Assembly: GCA_963693305.1 (NCBI GenBank)
Contig: OY855906.1
Coordinates: 6,065,001-6,129,000 of the forward strand
Direction: 5' to 3'
DNA: 64,000 nucleotides
DNA from: Meandrina meandrites
Lineage: Eukaryota > Cnidaria > Anthozoa > Scleractinia > Meandrinidae
In this document: positions 1 to 12,000 of the stretch, one piece after another
Position numbering within the stretch: position 1 is the stretch's first letter
How the letters are laid out: each line of letters begins with the position of its first letter
Program-made: the position numbers and the translations under genes
The notes under the pieces: generated by a model
What the model was told of the DNA's origin: nothing
The model's input: only the letters and a program-made list of their open reading frames with translations
The model's database searches: none

Positions 1-2811
1 CGGACCTTACACTAAAACAAAACATGCCTATTGTGCAAAGACATAGGAGTCTCAAACAGACACGTTAAGGACAAACCTTCTTCCTTTCTCCTGGATCGGT
101 GGGCATTTGGGCTACGCGTACAACACGCGGGAGCTCCGCGTACCTAGCAAGTGTAAAATAAAAAATTGTATCAGCCGCCCCGGGGGTGAATGAAATGCAT
201 GTTGCTTGACTTAAAGCTATTCAGAATTTTCACGTTTGCGCCTATGGTGTTCTGTGAAGAAATTTGTTACATCTTGTCTTATACAAGAGCAAACGAAAAC
301 TTGTGAAGAGAAACTTACTTGTGTGTAATGAGATCTGCAAAAATAGACCGTTCACAGCCTCTATTTATCAACGAAAAAGACCGTCTCCAGCCTTGTGCTG
401 GTATCCAGTCCTTTCGCGATTCTTTTTTCCGCGTACGAGAAAATAGAGGACTGTGAACAGTCTACAACAAAAATGTTACAATTACACCATTACTACTACC
501 GATCCCATGGCGAGAGCACATTTACATCAATTGCTTCTAAAGATGAAACGTTCCAGTTTAGTTTTCTTACCACGTGAATACGTCCAAGCCAATGAGAGAG
601 AAGGCACGATTGAGCGGCGGCAAGATCTGTTTGGTAATGTAATAAGACGCGTTCAATCGAAGGCCGGGATCTTGGAGCACTTCATGGGGTCTGGGGACAA
701 AGAAGGCAACATCACTGTCATGAGCATTAACTTGTTAAGCAACTACAATCTTGGACAAAACTGTTGAAACACTTAGCAAATTTCCACTAATTTAGGCACG
801 ACAGTTCAGTTTTTCAAAAAAGAAAATGCGTGAAAATCGTATGTTTCAACTTGTTTTGTCCAAGATTATAGTCTGACGAAAACCACAGGCTCATTCAATT
901 TCGCAAGACTAGACACCCCTGATTGTCGGAAATGGAGAGAAGAATAGAACTATTTTGGAAATTGCCATCAACCGGAGCTAAAAAGGGGATTATTTTTGTT
1001 CAGCTTTTCTTTATTTCTTTATTTTTTAGCTAAAAAGGGGATGCTTCCCACTAAGCCAAAACGAGCGGAAATTTTGGATGAAAATCAGTTGGAACAGTAC
1101 GGTCCGATCGACAATTGCCGGAAAAAGTCTCACCTCGAGACTGGTTTGACAAAAATTTGTTATTCCATCTTTCAAAAAAGTTGATTCCTTGCAACTCTAT
1201 TCAGTAGAACTGTACAGATGTGGGGGAAAGGAGGGGGGGGGGGGGGGGGGAAGGAACGGGTTGGTGGGATTGCAATGAGGTAGTTATTTAGGTTAGCCAG
1301 GTTGAATCGAAAATGTCGTTCCATATTGGAACAGTTTGTTAAACCAGTTGATTTTTGGAAATTGCCCAAAATAATAACAAGATGATATGAATTAAGGTGA
1401 CTCGATCGAAATAAATGACGCGCTGTATGCCTGTCTAAAACCTCTAATAACTTCACCATTTCTGATTTGATTTCCCTGAAACTTTCGCATTTTATACCAA
1501 ATTTATCCTGGAATAATATGTATGTCAGTATGTTGATCTAATATTCGTTAGTTTTGCGCGATGTTACATTTATTGAACACTACTTTTTGGATAAAATTGC
1601 TATTTACAGATAACTGAGCGCAAAGATTTCGTTTAAACTTCGGCAGTTAGCTCGTAATACCATCTTGTCATGACTGTTCAAGTTTCCGCAAAATCGTCGG
1701 AACAGAAACCCCGGTACAATTAGGACATCAAAATATTAACTCCGGGCGAACTTCGAAGTTTGGAACGCTCCTGGACCAGCGCTTCCAAATTTCACCTAAA
1801 AGCACAACAACCGAAGAAAAAGAAGGTTCAATGTATCAGTTTTATTAGCTCCAAATCACATTCGGCTATTTGCAACGATGACAAAGTTTGAGCATATGTT
1901 ATCAACTCACCTTTTGCGTTAAAATGTAGCGAAGTAGCCAAATTTACGTTTTCCTGAATTATATGAAAACTAACCGGACGAATCGAATAAAACTACTGGA
2001 ACATAAAAATGAGTATCTTACACACACTTTGCGCTATTTTACGTTTCTGGGGCTGCCTTGATTTGGATGAAATATGTTTTTAAAGTGGAGCACTGCTTCA
2101 ACTCTGTTGTGAACACGGCCTTGTTGTTATTTGAATTCTACAGCTGACGCTATGTAAATTTTTTGGATTTGATGAGAATTTGAGGAATTTGCACATGGAC
2201 TAGGGGGATGCATTGACAGTGTTCCGTCGCTACATGCTTCGATTTTCCATCCAAACGAAGTCAAGGAAAACAACCCTTACACAGACTTTAAAACAAGAAA
2301 TGGGAAAAATCAATAAATCAATGCATATTTTGACAAAATAGCTATGCTATTAACGATGCTGACGTCGCTGATTACCCTTGCATGACCTCAGAAATCTGAG
2401 CATATAATCTAATTTGCATAATACAAAAATGACAATATCTCTGAAACGAAAAAAGATATTTCGAAAAGAAAAACGCCATTCTTCTGTATTTTGAAAGGCC
2501 TTTCAAATAAGCAGAAAATATTTTTCATGTCATATACACTTTAATGGTTTACTAACCGTCTCACAAGCTGAATTAAAGGCAACCCGGGACTACCATACAC
2601 CACCACATACGGGACTCTTTCCCCCACTCTGGGCTCTGATCTGCGGTCCTCTCTGAGCATGCGTCTTCAAAAATAAACAATACAATCCTTTAGACAATTG
2701 ACAAAACCCCGAACAAGGCATTCAGGTTTTAGACATATAAACGAGGCATTTGGGTAAACGACATGTAAACGAGGCATACTGTAACGTTTACACTCTCCAC
2801 AGTCTCCCTAC
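1..2811. other. Probable REV3L intron sequence; no coding exon found
   Basis: A minus-strand donor at 2810-2811 leaves an R codon unfinished, so this stretch should be intron leading to the missing C-terminal exons. I looked for the family's next block (residues around RVPYVIIYGTPG) and the cysteine clusters on the minus strand and saw neither. The stretch holds a small foldback (742-872), an 18-base G run (1233-1250) and a 15-bp direct repeat (about 977 and 1028). A plus-strand open frame at 453-767 has no recognisable similarity. Confidence 0.55.
742..872. repeat. Foldback element (about 27-bp inverted arms)
   Basis: The left arm near 742-769 contains CAATCTTGGACAAAAC and GTTGAAAC. The right arm near 842-872 contains GTTTCAAC and GTTTTGTCCAAGATT. 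The arms pair imperfectly around about 70 bases. It looks like a short non-autonomous inverted-repeat element; no target-site duplication is clear. Confidence 0.6.
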
Positions 2812-5800
2812 CTTGTCAGCTCCAGAGCTGGTACGCATGCGCCTGGTTTGTAGTTCTTCATTCCGCGGTATTCTTTTGCAAACGTGAAGTCCTGGAGACT
2901 GGCGCGTCCCTCCATCAATTTTGTACATTGCCGCTGCACGAACTTCTTGATCAAAGACAGGTCACGTGTTTCGAACAAGATTCGCAGCGACTTTTCAAGT
3001 ATCTGAAAAGAGCGAGTAGACAAACACGATTTTCAGCTCTGAATTTAGTCATGGTGCAATTACACGACTATACGCGAGCACTCTTAAGGTTGTTACGTCA
3101 GCATGATGCAAAAGGGGGATACGTCCCATTGTTTGGTAATCAGGGGCAGAGTCAAATCGGAGGCGGCCTGGGTTGGGTATTATTCCAACGACAAACAATG
3201 AAGCAAACAAAGATAGAGCGGAATATTTTGACTTGTACGAACCTTTGCTACGGCAGGACAGCCGTCTCTTCGTACAGTCTCGATTCCTTTAGCATCAAAT
3301 ACGGGCTCCTTCTGATCCAGAGTCTCGTACATGTAACCAACATAACGCTTCTTCGTTTGCAGCACACATGGCAGATATACCTGAAATACAAAGTAAACTC
3401 AATGATTACGCTTTAAAATAAAGCGTAAATCAGCGCAAATAGCTAAACTGCGATTCGTCAACCACGCACGCACTTTTTAGATATTTCTCGCCAAGAGAAA
3501 TATCCAGAGCCAAGTTAAAGATTAAAGCGAGATTGGGCAGAAATATAAAATGGGCGCCTAAGGATTTTACTGTAACCTTCCAAATCGTAAACTGATCAAA
3601 ATATGAAGGAAACGCATACAAAGTTGTTTTGTTCCCAGGCATCCCCCCTTGGTTGGAGCGCGTGGAGTCGAGTCGTGGGCATTTCTCCGCCTAACCATCA
3701 AACCCCGCGCTCCCTGTTTCCCGCCCTTTACCGATGAAATGCAACGGCGTCTGGGGACGAGGCCACATACAACGAGTAGCAAGCGCGACAAACGAGGTGT
3801 TACACAACACAACACTGAAATCTGATTGGTTAAAAAACAAATGCTTCGCTGTGATTGGCTATAGCATGTTTTAGCAGTTTTGAAACGTCAATTAAAAAAA
3901 TCGGGCTATTACCTTTGACAGTGATTTGAACACCACTCTGTATCTAGTGGAAACTAAATTTTATTTTACTATTTATCTTTCTAAGGTTATAAATTCCAGT
4001 TAGCCACACCTTTTCAAACTTTAGCTTGACAGGTTTCGGATTCATTGCTGTAACAGTATCCACAATGTCTTTGCCAATATTGAACGCCTGCTCTTTGGTC
4101 GCACCCTTGAGCAACACAAACAAACTGAAAGAGAGCATTGATACCACGTCAATATATTCTCCATATATTTAATCTCCCCAAGTGATAAAATCCAGAGACT
4201 GCCGCCAAAAATCTTGAAGCAAATATACGCCCACACGCGAACGCACTTTGTTGTTGACAATTGTCTTGTTTCTACGTTTTATAGACTTTTCTGCTTTGTT
4301 TCTACGCAAACGAAAGAAACTGTAAAACGGTAGAGAATAAGAGCGGTTAACATGTTCACGCGTAAAAGGCCATATAGCGTGATACACCATACACTAGAAT
4401 GTTCTAGTTATCTTAAACTTCAAGCAATGTTTTAATCGCCACGTGAAACAAAAGACGTTTTTTAAGAAATAAAGCAAGAAATCTAATACACCCCAGCTTA
4501 AAATGTTGTTCCCGGCCTGTAAAGAACACGCAAACTTTATATTAACATAGCTGACAAGTGCACATGCACAATGCGTGATGTGCTTGACTTGGCCTAAACT
4601 GTTTTTAGAATACTTTCGCGCCATTTATTATGTTAGCCAGTAAATTTGCCGGTTTGTTCAGCGAATCTAAAAACTTTTATGCGGGAAAAGGGATTTTGGA
4701 GAAAAACAGATTTGAGCGCAGATAAATAACAACTGAGATAACATGTTAAGAGTACTAAAAGCTTACTTTTCCAAGATTTCACCATATTGTTTAGCCACTC
4801 AGGGAATTATTTTTACTCTTCTATTTTGGAAAGCATGAAGTACTCTTGAAGTACAATTTTAACTTCGCCACAAGCATGTTGCGTGCAGAACTCATAAGCA
4901 GGCAAGGCCATTATCTTTCTAAGAATAATCTATCACTCGTAAAATCGATCAATATTCCTAAAGCAATGCGATTATTTTAATAAATCCATGATCATATCAC
5001 TCCATGTATAGCCGACTATCGAATATCGATCGTAAGATTAATGTGGAGAAAGCCCATTTGGACACGATATAAAAACCCCACTGTAGGATCCCAAGCGCGA
5101 AGACTTTTATCGTTATTTCCACAGTAGCGTTAATAGTAATTTTATTGTGATTTTTTGTTAACCAATTCATTATTTATTTCAATTATCGCTGAGAAACCTT
5201 TTTGGGAAGTGCCAATACTTTGAAGTATTGTAGCTGTCTGATGTCAGTAATTATCATCAAACTGAAGGAGTTCTCTGACCCTAAACTGAAACACTTCGTA
5301 GTCCAGTCGTTTACTTTGATAAAAATGTAAATAGCAAGGAGTGATTTGGGTTATAATATGTACAAACTTGACAATGCGAGGCTTAGGTTTGTAGCCCATA
5401 ATTCGAGGCCGAGCGGTGTGGGAAGGGTGGAATTTGCCGTGCTTATCACTCAACTTCAGGGGTATTAGAAAGAGGAACAACTACTGGCTGAAGTGAATCT
5501 AAACCGGACTAGAGTTCAAAGTTCCTCTGCGCGATTACAACATGTCCGACAAAACGCAACGAACTAAACCACGAGTAATTTTACACAAGATCACGTGACT
5601 CAAAACGTCAATGTTATTAGAGGGGGTTCCTTGAATTCCGCACAGAATTTACCTGTCTGTATCACCGTACACGACACGCGCGCCCCAGCGCGGGGTGTTG
5701 TTGACAAGATCGATGGCTCGTTCCAGGGTCTCGCGTGCTTTTCGCACGATGCTGTCACCGATCTAAATGGTGAGATAAAACGTGATTTTAACATGACAGT

Positions 5801-8800
5801 ATTATCAAAGTGCACTGCGGTAATATATATGTAGGCCAGTTCGGTAGTTCCTTTCGAATATATAAACCCATTGACAGTTCCTTTCCTTCCTCAACCAAAT
5901 CCAGCCCACTCCCCCTCTCCGTGCTTGCTTCCTCCTTTTCCTTCTCTCTCTCCCTCCCTCCCTCCCAACCCACCCTGACTCCCTCTCTCCCTTATCACCC
6001 TCCCCCCTCCCTCCCATCCAACCTCGATTGCTCACTACCACCCACCCTTACTTCTTCTTTCCTTACTTAATCCTTGCTTCCCTTACTTCCTTGTTCCCTC
6101 CTTCCTTCCTTCCCGCCCGCCCTCCCTCTCTCCCATCCTCCCTCCCTCCCTCTCTTTTGTTTAATCTCGGCTAAGATTTCTATTTTTACGTGTCTCACCT
6201 CCACACAGGGCATTCTGCCGGAGAAATGTGCTGACGTGTACCCATATGTCACATTTGCGATCAGCTTCAAGCCCAGTTGACGAGCATCCAACATTCTCCC
6301 GAGAGCCTGGGAAAGAAAGAAGATTACGAATTGCTACAATACTAAGACTTTTCGGGCAACAATAATTACATATCAAACAAATATAATGAAAATTTTTCTA
6401 ACGTTTTCGATACTCTTACTTCCCGGAAACAATCACTTCTTATAATTGAGGAAATAAACAGCTATAAAGTTATCAGTCGCATGGTAAGTTTGACGCGACT
6501 ATTGAACATGCTGTAAGGACAAAAACACCGTGTAGAATTGCAGAATACAGGCAACTCCTTCCATTTTAATGACTTGTAGCTTAAAAGCTCCTACACCAGA
6601 GAACGATTTTCTCAAGCAAACTCGATTTACACATCTTTGAAAATAATAAATCAATAAAACAGATAGAAGAGTCTCACTTTATCCGTTTTCCACCTCTTCA
6701 TCGATGCCTTGACCATGATTCGCGTCTGAAGGATCTCGTCCAACATACTAGTAAAAGAAAAATATATATACCGTAAAGTCTTTGCCAGCATTAATAAGTT
6801 TTCAAACAGATTAATTAATCCGCAAAAAATAACGATGGAAAAATTTTACCTGGGAAGAATGCCTCTTCTTACGTTGGATTTCACAAAAGCGACGCCGTTT
6901 GGAGAGACATGGATGTCACCTTCGAGTTTCTTAAAGTCGGCAAAAAATTGAAAACAAGTTTTAAATGAAAAAAAAAAAGGTTATAAAAGCGTTAGCGGTT
7001 AGCTGACTTGGCAACCGACTAAACCATCATTTTACCGTCACTCCCTTAGCCCATTGGCCCACTTAAACATCGCAACAAGCGCTTCGTTGCTTCAAAAATC
7101 TGCCCCAATAACGGAAAATAAGACGGATTGGATTTCAACAGAACGAGGACAGTAAGGTACAGAATGAGATAAATTCACCTTGAGAAGACTTGGCGGAACA
7201 CAAAGAGAAGTTGCACCGAACTTGAATTCACCATACCTGTAAAGTTATTAAAAAATCGCGTTTATATTGCAAATATTTAAATGTGAAAGAAGCGCAGTTG
7301 AAGAAACTATGCCACGTTACTTTCTCTTCACTTATGACTTACTCCGACAGACAGCTGACTCGCCCCAGGCAGGTGGAGAAACAGTAGTTGTATGCAATGA
7401 TCATGGAGGGATACAGTGACTGGAAATCTAGGACCAGGACTGGATCGCTGTAGAAACGGGACTCCGGCTCCATCACGAGAGGTATAACTTCTGGAGCTCG
7501 CATTCTGGAAAGAAAATATAGAATATGACAATACTTTTGACTAGTCAAAAAATTGCCGTGGTGCCTACTGTCACCAAAGTATCTGAAAAAAAAAACTAGT
7601 GTGGGAGACGTAATGGCCTAATGGTAGGCGTCCTGCTTACAGGTTAATTACTAGCAGCTAAATACAGGAATTGCACCGACCGCCGAATGCATTGGGAACA
7701 AGTATGATTAGCTGTTAATAGCACTCCGGTTAGCCTACTATTCACTCCGGTTAGCCCGTTTATGGTTAGCTCTTTATATTTGTAAAGGTAACACGATATA
7801 TTCTTAAAATTATCGGAATTATCGGTTCCTGGGAGCCAGCTCCCTGGTGGCGTAGTGGTCATGAGACACGCGCAAGAGTCGGAGGACCCGGTTCGACTCT
7901 ACCTCGGAGCACTCCTATTCCAACTCCTCGGGTTTTGTAAGTAACCAACTGGCGAGCCTCCTCGCATAGAGTGGCATGCCTGCAAACTAACTTGAAGTTA
8001 AGTGCATGCTCATTATAAACATTCAGTAACGGCTAATTTTAACTCGCACGTGCGCACATGTCCAGGAAAACTTACAGTCCCCGTTGTTCCACACTGGGAG
8101 AGACTGCGATGTAGTTCATCGGCTTTGCGATCCTCAACATCATTGACTCAACACGATACTGAAAAGAAACAGAACAGCACAAGCTATACACAGGCACAAG
8201 CAATCTCAGCACATGCACAGGACTGATAGCTTTGTGGAAGTTAATCTTTCCCGTGGGTTTCATAGTTTCTCCGCGCGTGGTGCAGTTTCTCGCGCGTGGA
8301 GTATTTTCCCGCGAGCGCCTACCACACTTTTACGCGACCTATTAGAGAAGCAGTTTACTTCATCGGTAATACAAATGACGTGCGGTGTACAGCGATACTG
8401 CACGCTACAGTGTCTAATAAGAGATTTATTATCCAACTTTTCTTTACCAAAATGCTGACTTCCCAGTTTTAAATCTTTCGCGCGGTGCGGAGGAATAAGA
8501 GGACTACACAATACCTGGTAAACCGGCCTTGTGGAGTGCAAATGCCGTGAGATATTTGTACTCGTTTCGCGCGATATTTCTACTCCCGCAAGCGGAATTG
8601 GATACTAAATATCAATTAAAGGAACTGACCTAGAGCATAAAAATTTGTAATTACACCCCGCTTTAAGCTTCCATAGGGTCCGAACATAGTCAAACAAACA
8701 GTAAAGCTTTTTCTCACACAATGATAACAAGATGTATAGAACTCCAGTTCAAATTCTGGCATTCTGAACTCGAGAAATACCTGTGATCCTCGAGATATCA

Positions 8801-9041
8801 CCGAGAAGAACAAGATCCCAAAAAGTCTTGCCAGCTCACTGGTCCGACCAATGAAATCCACGGATTCGAGAATCCTGACGCTACCACGGCAACGTCTGAC
8901 GTAATGATCGACGGTTCTCCAGCGGTTGAGGGAAGTTCGGTGATCCCACCAATCCGAAAGTGTGCGAAACGTGTACAGTGGGATACGTTCGTGAAGAACG
9001 TGGAATGCTACGTTCTCAAACGAGTAGCTATTCAACGTTAC
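2812..9041 (-). CDS. REV3L: REV3L exons 19-29: polymerase palm and fingers
   Basis: Eleven exons code the catalytic core. Motif A is VLVLDFQSLYPSMIIAYNYC in exon 21, with its metal-binding aspartate codon at 7426-7428. Motif B is KLIANVTYGYTSAHFSGRMP in exon 25 (6199-6306). Motif C, YGDTDS, spans the exon 26/27 junction (5653 to 4124), its serine codon split by the intron. FVLLKGATKEQAF, KRYVGYMYETLDQKEPVFDA and KPGACVPALELTR follow. The last codon in the window is split at the donor at 2811. No polymerase residue looks lost, so the enzyme should be active. Confidence 0.95.
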
Positions 9042-12000
9042 CTGTGAAATAGAAGGCATGTTCATGAGATTTTGTAACTAGCAGATAAACAGGTCGTTTT
9101 AAAGGTAAAGTGTGCTGGAATCTTAGGGATCGGATGACACATCAGTCTCTGATTTCTAGAGCATGAAACGGCTGGTCCATCACAGGTTACTTCCCAGCAT
9201 TCTGTCAGGATGTCCAAACAATTCTCCAGAACCCATTTATACACCTGGGGGGGGGGAGGTCGGGGGGAGGGCACCGTGAGAGTTAAGTGTCTTGCCCAAG
9301 AACACAACACAGACACAGTGACCCTGGCCAGAGTTCGAATTCAGATCTTTCGATCCGAATTTCTCTGCAATAACAAATTGTTCACCATGACTTCCTTAAC
9401 ATGAAGCTGCCTTTCTGATAAATTTAAATTTAAATCTTACCGTAACCACGGCTTAGTAAATTTCCGAAAACTGAAAACTGACCAGAAAACGTATTTTCCC
9501 TTGTTGGGAAACTCTCCCGTTTTTAATTTTTTTTTTCACTTTCAGATCGTACCTCATGTCTCATGAGCCTCCAGACATTCAAAATAATCCGTCCAGCGAT
9601 CTTGATCTCAGAAGTATGCGCAGCGCCCCAGCGGTCTTTCTCAGCGTCCATGTTACTGGCAGAGGACGAACCTTTGACGCGAGACAACCAAGTACAGAAG
9701 TCAATCTCGAAGGTCAACGCCCTCTCCAGGAGAAAACCCCACGAGAACATCTGTACCTCATAACCTATCAAAATATCGGGGTCCCATTTGCGAATAATTT
9801 TGATCAAAGCAAAAAAGAGGTCCTTCTCCTCAGCTACATATTGGACTTCGTGATCCGTGACACCTGACCGAGATAACAAAGGCCTAAGATGACCTCCACT
9901 AGGGTTCTGTGCTGTTCTTGTTGCAGATACGTTGCTGGTGGAGGTCGATGCCATCGGGTCTGCGGAGGTTGACAATAGTGCTGAATTTTCGGTGTTGGAA
10001 ATACTTGTTTCCTTGCTCTCTATAAGAGGAAGGTGGTTCAGATTTTAAAAAGCAATGATGTTCATTAATATATCCTTAGGTAGTATTCCAAACTTTTTCT
10101 GATCACGTTTGAAATTCTTGGAAAACATTCGAAACTTTTCAGGTGATTTCGACAATGACTAATAAAACTCGAAAATCTTCGTTGCAATTTTCACGGGATT
10201 GAAATTTTCTGCGTTCGTGTTGCATTTATTAACTCCTTTTTGTAGGAAAAACACAATTGTTGGTGTTTACTGTTAATTATTCAAAACAGAAAAACAAAAC
10301 TACCTTACCACTTCTAGAGCTGCAAATGTTAAAAGATTCTGAATCCACGCAGACAATTCCTGTGACTTTGTTTTTGCCAGAAGGCAGGGGGGTGTCGGTT
10401 TGAATGTAATAAAATATCGCACAGATGGGGTCAAACTCTGGGTCTGGCTTCACGTCACGCCTTGTCCTTACATGAAGCTCTAAACTGAACAGGGTCAAAT
10501 GCTGCACCTGCAAAACAAATGAGAAAAAAATCATATGTCCTCACGCTGAATTTCCGAAGAAATCGTTACGGCACCAACTATATTTGTCAAAGCTGACAAC
10601 ATGACACAACAGGAAGAGAATGAGCACATTCCACCACCCCCTCCCCCAACTATAAAACAACCCAACGTCATTGCAGCCGTTACCTCGTGAAGAGCCTTTG
10701 CACCTTGCAGGTTCATCTGCGTGACCTTGAACCCATAGGTGTTGTTAGGAGAAGGACCCTCGATCTGTGAGCTCCACCGCATTTGGCGCCTTGTTTGAGA
10801 GCCAGGAGTGACGAACTACAAGCAAGAAAGACAGAGACGTGAAGTCGTAACATAAATTCCTATTTCTCTTACTTTGAATGGCGCGAAAAATAGAAAAGGA
10901 AATACCTTGAACTGACTGGCCAGCAGTTGCTGTCGTAGTGAAGGAGTCTGGTCCGAGGAGGCTTGGTGCCCATGATTGTTCTTCTTTGACGTCTCGGCAT
11001 TATTCTCCAGTCTCTTCGCCTTGACAACATCTGAGATGGGAGTACAACGGGGAGACTGGACTCCATAAACTAGTTTTGTAGCAACTGGAGTGCTGTGGTA
11101 TGGAGCAGCAGACACAGGACTTTGAGACTCCAATATAGGCGACAGCGGTTGCTTCGTGACTGAAGGGCATTGTGGAGGTGTTCCATCTGGGGGATGCAGT
11201 ACGGATGGCGTGACTGTCACGGAGCTTGGCTCTGAAGTAACAACGTCTTTAGGTTCAGAAAAGTGTTCGTTATTTTGAGCTGAAAGCGTCAAAGCTTTAT
11301 CAATTGTCATTGGTTGGGTACCTGTTATTGCGTTCTCAGTGTGAGTACTTTTAACAGACTGGCATTGTGCATTCTCTGTTGGTGTTCCTGAAGCGAATGT
11401 AAACATTTTCCCCTCGTTTGGCGAGAACAGGCTGCGAGGACTAGTCATTTCCACAGGACTAGAGGAGTCCGACAATCCCATAACATCCACCTTCTGTTCA
11501 CTTTCAGCTTCATCAAGCGCCTTTTGTCCATTGTCAACAGCCAATTCAGATTCAGCGTCCGCAGTTGAAGCTCTAAATTGAGCGACGACTTCCTGTGAAG
11601 GTATATCCGTAGTGGAATCTTTCGGTATGGCTTGCTCCAAATCAATTTTAGACGTTTTAGAAACACCTGAATCCATTTTTCTCAGTTCTGACAATTGGTT
11701 CTTTTCTGGGTTTTCCAGGTTTCCATCATTTGACGTTTCCTGTCTCAGTTCGGATTTTTTTGGAACAGGATTTGTTCCCTCCTTTTTAAGTCCCCTCTCG
11801 GCGAGCTTATCTCGTGCCCAGGCCTTGACAGCTTCGGGAGCTGGTGGGCCTCGACATGGTGTTACCACAACTTCACCATCTCCCATAAGAGCAATCTTCA
11901 GCTGCAAGTTTTTGTCAATGTCCGTCGAATCCTCGACGGTTTGGAAAATATCTCGAACGCTACACTCACGAGCAGAGGATAGCACAAACCTCCAGTGCTT

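Noticed and set aside
453..767. 104-codon plus-strand open frame at the left edge
   Set aside because: No recognisable domain, no splice context, and its 3' end runs into the arm of a foldback element.
1..2811. Missing C-terminal exons of REV3L
   Set aside because: The conserved block after LELTR and the cysteine clusters could not be found on the minus strand; they must lie outside the window.
5810..6294. Open frames on both strands at 5.8-6.3 kb
   Set aside because: Products of the low-complexity CTCC/CTTC tract; the true coding part is REV3L exon 25 at 6199-6306 on the minus strand.
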